From JAWWPY01 sp963822825 (GTDB lineage: Bacteria; Actinomycetota; Actinomycetes; Streptosporangiales; Streptosporangiaceae): a DNA stretch of 64,000 nucleotides. The notes below the pieces were generated by a model that did not search any database, was not told where the DNA came from, and worked only from the letters and a program-made list of their open reading frames with translations. The position numbers were made by a program, and so were the translations under genes. Below, piece after piece: positions 27,097-34,837 of the stretch (positions within the stretch are counted from its first letter, which is position 1; each line of letters starts with the position of its first letter). Location: assembly GCA_963822825.1 (NCBI GenBank), contig CAWGIW010000015.1:372001-436000 (forward strand), given 5' to 3'.

Positions 27097-27393
27097 CTAG
27101 CTCCCTTGAGGTGGCGTGGAAAGCCGGGCGGCGCGGCCGGGCGGTACCGGATCGAAGCCACCCTTGTTGAACGGCTGGCAGCGGGCGACCCTCCGCACTG
27201 CGAGCCAGGACCCCCGCAATGCTCCATGTTCCTGCACTGCCTCGAGGGCATACGCGCTGCATGAGGGCGCGAAGCGGCACCGGGTCCCCAGCAGCGGGCT
27301 GATAAACCGGCGATAGCCGCCAATCAGTGCCAGCAGCAGCCAGGCGCCGGCCGACGGCCGACCACGGGCCTGCCGGTCGCCTGACCTGGTCAT
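27097..27393 (-). CDS. yidD: Membrane protein insertion efficiency factor YidD
   Basis: 98-aa membrane-associated accessory factor for YidC-dependent insertion. Typical motif: YRRFISPLLGTRCRFAPSCSAYALEAV, with conserved Cys residues and an amphipathic N-terminal helix. ATG 27393 overlaps the rnpA stop by ATGA, and its own stop is 4 bp from yidC, so rnpA-yidD-yidC are translationally linked. Confidence 0.95.
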   Translation of the reverse strand: MTRSGDRQARGRPSAGAWLLLALIGGYRRFISPLLGTRCRFAPSCSAYALEAVQEHGALRGSWLAVRRVARCQPFNKGGFDPVPPGRAARLSTPPQGS

Positions 27394-27752
27394 CGGCTCA
27401 ACGTCCCAACCTGCCGCCGCAGCAATGTAGCTATCACCAGGTCAAGTTCGGCGGCGAGATCCACCTGGCGCGCGGTCGCGGCCTGTGGATTGGCTCTGAC
27501 CACAAGCAGGCTACCTCCCGGCAGCGAGTCCAGGTACCCGAGCACGGCCGAACGGAGCCGCCGCCGCACCCGGTTCCGCACCACCGCCCCCCCAACGGCG
27601 CGGCTGACCACAAAGCCCACCAAGGCCGGCTCATCACCATCGGCCCGGACCAGCAGGTGGCCGGTCAGCAGGCGACGGCCGACGCGACTGCCGCCCCGCA
27701 CGGCCGCCGAGAAGTCTTCCCGCCGCCGCATCCGGGCCTGCGCGGGAAGCAC
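27390..27752 (-). CDS. rnpA: Ribonuclease P protein component
   Basis: Protein subunit of RNase P, which matures tRNA 5' ends with the RnpB RNA; 120 aa. GTG 27752 is used; ATG 27731 (MRRREDF) is an alternative. Signature region VVRNRVRRRLR contains the conserved RNR motif, preceded by the central cleft strands LVGFVVSRAVGGA. Basic overall. Directly downstream of rpmH in the conserved origin operon. Confidence 0.96.
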   Translation of the reverse strand: MLPAQARMRRREDFSAAVRGGSRVGRRLLTGHLLVRADGDEPALVGFVVSRAVGGAVVRNRVRRRLRSAVLGYLDSLPGGSLLVVRANPQAATARQVDLAAELDLVIATLLRRQVGTLSR

Positions 27753-27788
27753 GGATGACCTCCCCCGTCGTCGGTCGCCGCAGGCTCG

Positions 27789-27926
27789 TCAGACACTGAC
27801 TCGCGAGCGGCCCTTGCGGCGCCGGGCGGCCAGGACCGCTCGTCCCGCGCGGGTCCGCATCCGCAGCCGGAACCCGTGCGTCTTCGCGCGCCGTCGGTTG
27901 TTCGGCTGGAACGTACGCTTGCTCAC
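27789..27926 (-). CDS. rpmH: 50S ribosomal protein L34
   Basis: Short 45-aa ribosomal protein. GTG start at 27926 follows GGAG. The sequence reads SKRTFQPNNRRRAKTHGF, then RMRTRAGRAVLAARRRKGRS, which is diagnostic of bL34. First gene of the leftward rpmH-rnpA-yidD-yidC-jag-rsmG operon, with its promoter in the rpmH-dnaA gap. Confidence 0.98.
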   Translation of the reverse strand: MSKRTFQPNNRRRAKTHGFRLRMRTRAGRAVLAARRRKGRSRVSV

Positions 27927-28291
27927 AGAGACTCCAGGTGCGGTGCTCAGGCTGGTCCCCGCCCACTTGCATGCCGACGGCGCGCACGCGCGCGCGAACG
28001 CAGGCCATGGTGGCTGGGTCTGTCCACGTTACGCGCCGCGCTGACCACCGGTCAAACCAGAGCCCGGCCAGGAAGACCGCGCGGCTCCCGCAACCCGGCC
28101 GTTTACCGAACGGCCACCGAGTATGGCACCTAGGCTGTGGACAACGAATCCGCCCGCCGCAGCCGCGGCGCGGAGCGCAGCTGGGTCCACAGGCGCTGTT
28201 TCTGCGCATATCGAGTACTCCACGACATGCGGCGTGCACAACCTGTGGACAAAGCTGTTGATCACATGTGGGGGCGCGAGGTGGACAACTG
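27927..28291. promoter_or_regulatory. rpmH-dnaA intergenic region with DnaA boxes
   Basis: 365-bp divergent control region. TGTGGACAA (reverse of the DnaA box TTGTCCACA) occurs exactly at 28136-28144 and 28244-28252, and with one mismatch at 28280-28288, only 3 bp before the dnaA ATG. GGGTCCACA at about 28183-28191 is a weaker match. The arrangement implies autoregulation of dnaA. No gene is visible in it. Confidence 0.85.
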
Positions 28292-29872
28292 ATGAGCGAA
28301 GCGGACCTCGCGGCGGTCTGGGCCAGGTCTCTGGACGAACTCGCGACCATGCATATCGAACCGCATCAGCGAGCCTGGCTGAAGCTGACCAGACCGCTGG
28401 GGCTGGTCGAGAATACGGCACTGATCGCCACCCCCAATGAGTTCGTCAAGGAGCAACTCGAAACCAGGCTGCGCGCGCTCATCACCCACGCCCTGTCGCG
28501 GGAACTTGGCCGCAGCATCCAGCTCGCCGTGACGGTTGATCCCACGGCCACGGCCATGGCCTCCTTCCCGCCCGCCTCGCTGGCCGAGGACGCTTTGCCC
28601 CTGCCCGGCACCGACGCAGGCGACCGCTCCGGCCACCTGGCCATGCCAGCCTCCGCTGGCCCCGGCGAGGCGGGATCCCTTTCATCGGCCCAGGCGGACA
28701 GCACACGCGGCACGATCGCTGACTTTGACCGGGGTGCATCGTTCGATCCGGCCGACACCCACGGACACCCGAGCGCCGGGAACCATGGGGGGGCCGACCC
28801 AGCGGCATCCGGACCCGGCGCACCCCGCCCCACTCAGGCCCGGCTCAACCCCAAGTACACCTTTGAGACGTTCGTGATCGGCTCGAGCAACCGTTTCGCG
28901 CACGCCGCGGCCGTCGCGGTCGCCGAGGCCCCGGCGAAGGCATACAACCCGCTCTTCATCTACGGCGACTCCGGCCTGGGCAAGACCCACCTGCTCCACG
29001 CCATTGGCCACTACGCGCAAAGCCTGTATCACGGTGTCAAGGTCCGCTATGTGAGCTCGGAGGAGTTCACCAACGACTTCATCAACATGATCCGGGACGG
29101 CAAGCAGGACGGCTTCCGCCGCCGCTACCGCGATGTCAACGTGCTCCTGGTGGACGACATCCAGTTCCTGGAGAACAAGGAAGGAACGCAGGAGGAGTTC
29201 TTCCATACCTTCAACACCCTGCACAACGCCAGCAAGCAGATTGTGATCTCCAGTGACCGCGCGCCCAAACGGCTGGTCACCCTGGAGGACCGGCTGCGCA
29301 GCCGGTTCGAGTGGGGCCTGCTCACCGACGTGCAGCCACCCGAGCTCGAGACCCGAATCGCCATCCTTCGCAAGAAGGCCGTGCAAGAGGGGCTCAACGC
29401 GCCTCCCGAGGCCCTTGAGTACATCGCGAGCCGGATTTCGACGAACATCCGCGAACTTGAGGGCGCCCTCATCCGGGTGACCGCCTTCGCCAGCCTCAAC
29501 CGGCAGTCGGTAGATCTCCAGCTGGCCGAGATCGTGCTGAAGGACCTCATCCCCGAGGCTCAGGGCCCTGAAATCACGGCCGCCACGATCATGGGGCAGA
29601 CGGCCTCGTACTTCGGACTGTCCATTGACGACCTGTGCGGCACGTCCCGCTCCCGGGTCCTGGTCACCGCTCGGCAGATCGCCATGTACCTGTGCCGGGA
29701 ACTGACCGACCTGTCACTGCCGAAGATCGGGCAACACTTCGGCGGGCGTGATCACACCACGGTGATGCACGCGGACAGAAAGATACGGTCGCTGATGGCC
29801 GAACGGAGATCCATCTACAACCAGGTCACCGAACTCACTAACCGAATCAAACAACAGGCGCGGTCCGGGTGA
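28292..29872 (+). CDS. dnaA: Chromosomal replication initiator DnaA
   Basis: AAA+ initiator of chromosome replication, 526 aa. ATG 28292 (MSEADLAAVW) is preferred over the in-frame GTG at 28268. Domain I spans residues 1-85; domain II is a long disordered linker (~90-190) typical of actinobacteria. Domain III has Walker A GDSGLGKTH (~225) and Walker B LLVDDIQF (~284). Domain IV carries the DNA-binding signature GGRDHTTVMHA (~484-494). Flanked by DnaA-box-containing gaps on both sides. Confidence 0.99.
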   Translation: MSEADLAAVWARSLDELATMHIEPHQRAWLKLTRPLGLVENTALIATPNEFVKEQLETRLRALITHALSRELGRSIQLAVTVDPTATAMASFPPASLAEDALPLPGTDAGDRSGHLAMPASAGPGEAGSLSSAQADSTRGTIADFDRGASFDPADTHGHPSAGNHGGADPAASGPGAPRPTQARLNPKYTFETFVIGSSNRFAHAAAVAVAEAPAKAYNPLFIYGDSGLGKTHLLHAIGHYAQSLYHGVKVRYVSSEEFTNDFINMIRDGKQDGFRRRYRDVNVLLVDDIQFLENKEGTQEEFFHTFNTLHNASKQIVISSDRAPKRLVTLEDRLRSRFEWGLLTDVQPPELETRIAILRKKAVQEGLNAPPEALEYIASRISTNIRELEGALIRVTAFASLNRQSVDLQLAEIVLKDLIPEAQGPEITAATIMGQTASYFGLSIDDLCGTSRSRVLVTARQIAMYLCRELTDLSLPKIGQHFGGRDHTTVMHADRKIRSLMAERRSIYNQVTELTNRIKQQARSG

Positions 29873-29904
29873 ACAACCACATAGCCCTGGTGAACAACCA
29901 CATA
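29868..29904. repeat. Two direct repeats at the dnaA 3' end
   Basis: GGTGAACAACCACATA occurs at 29868-29883 and 29889-29904, period 21 bp (two helical turns). Each contains GTGAACAA, one step away from the reversed DnaA box GTGGACAA, so they may be weak initiator-binding sites at the edge of oriC. The first copy overlaps the dnaA stop codon. Confidence 0.85.
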
Positions 29905-30332
29905 ACAGTGCCGCCGGTCACAATCGGTACACACAGGCTGTGGACATCTCTGTGGACAGGCTTGGGACGAACAGAGGACAACTCCAGAAAAACGGGGGGT
30001 GTCCGCGGGAAAACTGCGGACCAAGCGGCGGCCGTCCACACTACTTCCCCCGCGCCCCGCCGCCGCCGCACAGGCTCTGTGGACGCCGACATGCACTCTG
30101 ACCTGGGGAATCAGGCACTTTCCCCAGTGTCCACCGACCCTATGACGACTACTACTTATTGTTCTTTCACTGAATGCCAACTACTCAGTAGGCCAGGTCT
30201 CGCTCGTCCGGCCATCCAGCAGCGAACCCCACCGGCGGTCCGGCCCACGGCTTGGCATACCCGGCCGTTTGGCCGCTTGAACCAGAACGCAACGCCACGA
30301 ACGCACTTTTCCAGAACGGGAGGCACCTTCCG
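29873..30332. other. oriC: Putative origin of replication oriC
   Basis: 460-bp gap between dnaA and dnaN, the usual actinobacterial oriC location. DnaA-box-like sequences: TGTGGACAT (29939-29947), TGTGGACAG (29951-29959), TGTGGACGC near 30078, CGTCCACA near 30033, and the direct repeats at its left edge. A relatively AT-rich part lies at about 30,135-30,185. No coding sequence other than spurious frames. The dnaN ribosome-binding site is at its right end. Confidence 0.85.
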
Positions 30333-31466
30333 GTGAAGATCGAGGTGGAACGCGACGCGCTGGCCGAGGCCGTGGCCTGGACGGCCCGCGCCCTGCCGAA
30401 CCGCCCAGCCGTCCCGGTGCTGGCCGGCATGCGTCTTCAAGCGGACACGGAACTCACCCTGTCCAGCTTCGACTACGACGTGTCCGCGCAGGCCCGCGTG
30501 CCAGTGACCGCGGCCGAGGAGGGCGTCGTACTGGTGTCCGGGCGCCTGCTCGCCGAAATCACCCGGAGCCTTCCGGCCCGGCCGGTGGAAATCAGCTCGG
30601 ACGGCGCACGCACCACTCTCACCTGCGGGAGCGCGACGTTCTCGCTGCTCACCATGCCCGCTGAGGACTATCCCACGCTGCCGGAGATGCCCGCCCCAGC
30701 CGGGACCATTGGCAGCGACGCCTTCGCCTCTGCGGTCAGCCAGTCCGCGGCGGCCGCTGGCCGTGACGACACCCTGCCCGCCCTGACCGGTATCAGGATT
30801 GAGATCGCGGGCGACACGCTCACGCTGGTGTCAACGGACCGGTATCGCCTGGCGGTCAGAGAACTCCGGTGGAGCCCGGCGCGGCCCGACCTGTCCGCTT
30901 CTGTCCTCGTGCCGGCCCGCGCACTCGCCGAGACCGCCCGCGCGCTGACAGCAGGCGCTGAGGTATCGATCGCGCTCGCCCTGCCAGGTGAGGAAGGGGC
31001 CGGAGGCGAAGGCATGATCGGGTTCGAGGGGGCCGCCCGCCAGACTACGACCCGCTTGCTGGGTGGGGACTTCCCTCGCTACCAGGCGCTGCTGCCCAAG
31101 CAAGTGAACGGGGTGGCCGAGCTCGCCGCCGGCCCTTCGCCGAGGCGGTCAAGCGGGTCGCGCTCGTCGCCGAGCGCAATACCGCGGTCCGCCTGTCCTT
31201 CTCCTCGGGCCAGCTCGTCCTCGAGGCCGGGACCGGGGACGAAGCCCAGGCGGTCGAGGTTCTGGAGGCCGGTTACGACGGAGACGACATCCAGATCGCC
31301 TTCAACCCGCAGTACCTGCTGGACGGGCTCACCGCCATTGACTCGGACGTGGCCCGGATCGCCTTCACCGAGCCCGGCAAGCCGGCCCTGATCACCGGCA
31401 AGCCCGCCCCGGACGAACAGCCCGACTACCAGTACCTGCTGATGCCGATCCGGCTCGGTAGCTAAC
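30333..31466 (+). CDS. dnaN: DNA polymerase III beta sliding clamp (1-nt frameshift)
   Basis: Ring-shaped processivity clamp for replication. GTG 30333 follows GGGAGGC. The first ~267 residues read normally, with KIEVERDALAEAVAWTARALP and LVSTDRYRLAVRELRW. The frame then changes at the CCC run 31133-31135; the expected domain III (FAEAVKRVALVAERN, then PDYQYLLMPIRLGS) continues in the next frame to TAA 31464-31466. The uncorrected frame would end at 31391 with an Arg/Ser/Pro-rich tail. Because dnaN is essential, a missing C in the sequence is the likely cause. Reconstructed length ~378 aa. Confidence 0.95.
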
Positions 31467-31575
31467 CCGGGCCACCCGCTGATGTCTGCGGGACCGGCTT
31501 TCCGCTGACCTCCTCCGCCGGAACGCGATTTCGCGGACCGGAAAGTTTCCCGTTCTTGCCGGAGATCTACCAGGC

Positions 31576-32790
31576 GTGGGGAAACTCCAATGTGAGGAGC
31601 ATCTGGCGGACACTGACGACGACCGTGATCAGTGGGAATCCCGGTTTCGCCGCCTCTACGAGACGAACTTCCGTTTAGTCCAGGCTTATACGGTGAACCG
31701 TGTCGGCTTCGGGAATGACGTGGCCGACATCGTCGCGGAGGTTTTCACGGCCGCCTGGCGGCGCCTGGCCGATATTCCGCCGCCCCCTGGTGATCGCTTC
31801 TGGCTCTACGGGACCGCTCGCCGGATCATCGCCAGGCGCCATCGCAGTGCCAGCCGGTTGCGCAACCTGGTCGCCCGCCTCGCGGCCAGCCAGCGCACCG
31901 ACGATCAGCCGCTGGCCCGGGCCGAAGATCCAGCACACGAGCGCCGTCGTCGTTTCGTCGTTTCCGCCGTCTCGGGCGCGGCCGTTGCCGGGGTGACCGC
32001 CGCCGTGGCGCTGGCCCTCATTCCCGGTTCCCCGGTGGCACTGGACACCCCGGACACCGCGGCCGCGGCGGTCCTCGGCCATGCGGCGGTGACAGCGGGC
32101 CGCCAGCCAGCCGGAACCGTAGCCGGACCAGGCCAGTACACCTACGCCGAGAGCCTCCAGGAGAATCGGATGGAATCGCAGGGGCAGGGTACGTCCGTGC
32201 AGAAGATTCTGTGCGTCCAGACCGTGCAGGACTGGGTGGCGCCAGATGGCTCCGGGCGCCAGGTGGCCAGCATGCCCTCGTACTGCCATGGCGCGGGCAT
32301 CCCCCACTTCATGACCTTCTCGAACGGCCAGTTGCTCGCCGACGGCCTGCTCTATTCCGGTGTCGCTGACCTTCCGACCGAACCGGCCACTCTGGAGCAC
32401 TTCATCGTCCAGCACTTCGAAGGCGGCGTGACGCAAGCCGGCGCGACGTTCCAGTTCGGCGGCACGTTCCTGCAGCCGGGTGCCCCGCCGGCGGTCAGGG
32501 CCGCGCTCTACCGCCTGATCGGGAGCCTGCCGGGTGTCCAGTCGCTCGGCCCGATGAACGACGAGCTCGGCCGCCACGGCATCGGCGTCGGCTTCACCCA
32601 GTACGGCGTGCGGGACGTCCTCATCTTCGACCCCGCTACCTCGGCGGTCCTGGAGCGGGAGGGTGTCGTGGTCAACCCCTCGCAAGCTATGGCCGGCCTC
32701 CCAGCGGGCGCAGTGATCGATTACACCGTCTACGTGGCATCAGGCGTGGTGAACTCCATCACGGCCGTGCCTCCAGCCGTGCCACGCTAA
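31576..32790 (+). CDS. Sigma-70 region 2 fused to membrane-anchored extracellular domain
   Basis: 404-aa uninterrupted frame. Residues ~20-95 are a sigma-70 region 2 (RFRRLYETNFRLVQAY, NDVADIVAEVFTAAWRRLAD, FWLYGTARRIIARRHR). No region 4 helix-turn-helix follows. Instead, after DPAHERRRRF comes a transmembrane helix (VVSAVSGAAVAGVTAAVALA, ~118-140) and a ~260-aa extracellular domain. That domain resembles the membrane proteins usually encoded by the next gene after such sigma factors (CU044_5270-like). It lies between dnaN and recF, where neither is normally found. An in-frame deletion joining sigma and partner genes is the simplest origin; a functional tethered protein cannot be excluded. 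GTG start, ribosome-binding site weak. Confidence 0.75.
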   Translation: MGKLQCEEHLADTDDDRDQWESRFRRLYETNFRLVQAYTVNRVGFGNDVADIVAEVFTAAWRRLADIPPPPGDRFWLYGTARRIIARRHRSASRLRNLVARLAASQRTDDQPLARAEDPAHERRRRFVVSAVSGAAVAGVTAAVALALIPGSPVALDTPDTAAAAVLGHAAVTAGRQPAGTVAGPGQYTYAESLQENRMESQGQGTSVQKILCVQTVQDWVAPDGSGRQVASMPSYCHGAGIPHFMTFSNGQLLADGLLYSGVADLPTEPATLEHFIVQHFEGGVTQAGATFQFGGTFLQPGAPPAVRAALYRLIGSLPGVQSLGPMNDELGRHGIGVGFTQYGVRDVLIFDPATSAVLEREGVVVNPSQAMAGLPAGAVIDYTVYVASGVVNSITAVPPAVPR

Positions 32791-32836
32791 GGGCGCCCGG
32801 CGGCCCGGGGCTTGGGCCGCTGGGTGGGTCCGCGGG

Positions 32837-32842
32837 TAATCT
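32837..32842 (+). promoter_or_regulatory. Possible -10 of recF
   Basis: TAATCT sits 8 nt before the recF GTG, fitting a leaderless transcript. This would give recF its own promoter after the foreign sigma-fusion gene upstream. Confidence 0.4.
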
Positions 32843-32850
32843 CTGCAGGT

Positions 32851-34175
32851 GTGTACCTGACCCGCCTCGCGCTGACCGATTTCCGGTCCTATGCGGCGGC
32901 GGATCTGGCTCTGGGGCCGGGTGTGAGCACCCTGCTCGGTGCGAACGGCGAGGGCAAGACGAACCTGGTGGAGGCGGCGGCCTACGTCGCGACGCTCGGC
33001 AGCCACCGGGTGAGTTCGGACGCGCCCTTGGTGCGCCGCGGCGCGGAACGCGCCATCCTGCGTGCGGCGATCACCTCACCGGAACGAGACAGCCTCGTAG
33101 AGATCGAGATCAACCCGGGGCGGGCGAATCGCGCCCGGCTGAACCGAGTGCCGGTCCCACGGCCTCGCCAGGTGCTGGGAGTGCTGCGCACGGTGCTCTT
33201 CGCGCCCGAGGACCTGGCGCTGGTCAAGGGCGACCCCGAGCAGCGTCGGAGGTACCTCGATGAGCTCCTGGTGGCCAGCGCGCCCCGGTATGCCGCCGTG
33301 CGGGCCGACTACGAGCGGGTAGTCCGGCAGCGGACCACGCTGCTCAAGTCGCTGCGGGCCCGGTCGGGCGGACGTGGCCGGCCCGGTTCGGCCGGCCACG
33401 CGACGGCGCCCCCCGGGACGACGGGGGCGAGCAGGAAGAGGCCAGCGGGGAAGGCATGGGCCTGGCTGGCGCGCTCGATGCCTGGGACGAGCACCTGGCC
33501 CTGAACGGCGCTGAGCTGCTCGCGGGCCGGATCGAATTGACCGCCGCCCTCCAGCCGCTGGTCGCCAAGGCTTACTCCGAAGTCTCCGGCGAGGCCGGCG
33601 AAGCCGAGATCAGCTATCGGCAGTCCGCTGTCGGCCAGGAGACTGGTGCGGCCGGGGGGGATGGTGTTCCCCACAGAGACGGTGCTGGCGGGGTGGCTGG
33701 TGATGGCGTGGCGAAGAGTGCTGGCCGCGAGGCTGGTGCTGGCGGGGCGGGAAGTACTGCCACTCGCGAGGCTGACCGGAGAGTGCTCGCGGACGGGCTG
33801 CGGGCGGCCCTGGCCCGGGCGCGGCCCGATGAACTCGAACGCGGCGTATGCCTGGTCGGCCCGCACCGGGACGAACTGGAGCTGCGCATCGGTGAGCTGC
33901 CCGCCCGCGGTTACGCGAGCCACGGCGAATCCTGGTCGATGGCGCTCGCGCTCCGCCTGGCCGGTTACGAACTGCTGCGCGCGGGTGGTGATGACCCGGT
34001 GCTGATTCTCGATGATGTCTTCGCCGAACTGGACAGCGGCCGCCGGGAGCGGCTGGCCGGCTTGGTCGGCGGGGCCGAGCAAGTGCTGGTTACGGCCGCG
34101 GTACCAGCCGATGTCCCGGCCGTCCTGGCCGGGACGCGGTTCGGGGTGGCCGACGGGGTGATCACCCGTGCCTGA
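32851..34175 (+). CDS. recF: DNA repair protein RecF (frameshifted)
   Basis: SMC-like ATPase that helps load RecA at gaps. GTG 32851 (YLTRLALTDFRSYAAADLAL). Walker A GANGEGKTN near residue 30, then LGVLRTVLFAPEDLALVKGDPEQRRRYLDELL. The frame changes within about 33,380-33,455, most likely at the C6 run 33409-33414. The second part continues LDAWDEHLALNGAELL, then LVGPHRDELEL and the ABC-type end SHGESWSMALALRLAGYELL with Walker B VLILDDVFAELD. A Gly/Ala-rich insertion (~33,640-33,790, about 45 aa) is unusual for the family. It overlaps DUF721 by 8 bp. Confidence 0.92.
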
Positions 34176-34728
34176 CGAGGACGCTCCCGGGCCTGACCAT
34201 GAAGCAGAGCAGCGCGCACGGCTCGCCCGCGAAGCGCTGGCTGGGGCGAAAGCTGACGCACGGGCCCGCGGAGAGGCGCCACCGAGCGGGGCCATCCATG
34301 CCGAGCGGCTCGCGACCGGTGACCCGCACGCCGCCCGGCCGGCCCGGACGTACGGCCCGCGGCGCGCCCGCAGGGACGACCCGCAGCCGCTGAACGCCGC
34401 CATCGAGGCGCTCATCGACGACCAAGGCTGGCAGACAGCCAGCGCCGTGGGCTCGGTGTTCGGCCGCTGGGATCAGATCGTGGGAGCCGACCTCGCCGCG
34501 CATACCCGCCCGGATGGGCTCGCTGAGGGCGAGCTTGTCGTGATCGCCGATTCCACGGCGTGGGCCACTCAGGTGCGGCTGCTCGCCGCCACGCTGATCC
34601 GGAGGCTCAATTCTGAGCTGGGAGACGGCACCGTCAGACGGGTGAAAGTTCGCGGACCGGAGCAACCCCGGCGGCCCGGAGAGTGGAGGGTACGCGGCGG
34701 CCGGGGACCGCGTGACACTTACGGCTGA
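34168..34728 (+). CDS. DUF721 (DciA-like) protein
   Basis: 186-aa protein of the DciA/DUF721 group, implicated in other bacteria in loading the replicative helicase DnaB. GTG 34168 overlaps the recF stop. N-terminal half is charged and disordered. The DUF721 core begins PLNAAIEALIDDQGWQTA, continues with VFGRWDQIVGADLAAH and STAWATQVRLLAATLIRRLN. Position between recF and gyrB is conserved in actinobacteria. Helicase loading here is inference from the family. Confidence 0.92.
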   Translation: MPDEDAPGPDHEAEQRARLAREALAGAKADARARGEAPPSGAIHAERLATGDPHAARPARTYGPRRARRDDPQPLNAAIEALIDDQGWQTASAVGSVFGRWDQIVGADLAAHTRPDGLAEGELVVIADSTAWATQVRLLAATLIRRLNSELGDGTVRRVKVRGPEQPRRPGEWRVRGGRGPRDTYG

Positions 34729-34747
34729 GACGGAGGGTCCTCCCAGG

Positions 34748-34753
34748 TAAAAT
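34748..34753 (+). promoter_or_regulatory. Possible gyrB -10 element
   Basis: TAAAAT, a strong -10-like hexamer about 85 bp before gyrB in an otherwise GC-rich gap, leaving a 5' leader of roughly 80 nt. Confidence 0.5.
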
Positions 34754-34837
34754 GTAAGAGCGCCGCTAGGGCAGGCAGAAGACCGGACGGGACCTGCGTG
34801 GCCCGGCGGGCGCGTATCCCTTCCAGGAGGCTTGCCC

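Noticed and set aside
31100..31466. Programmed frameshifting in dnaN
   Set aside because: The shift is a plain base loss in a CCC run with no slippery heptamer or stimulatory structure, and similar losses occur in many genes of this window.
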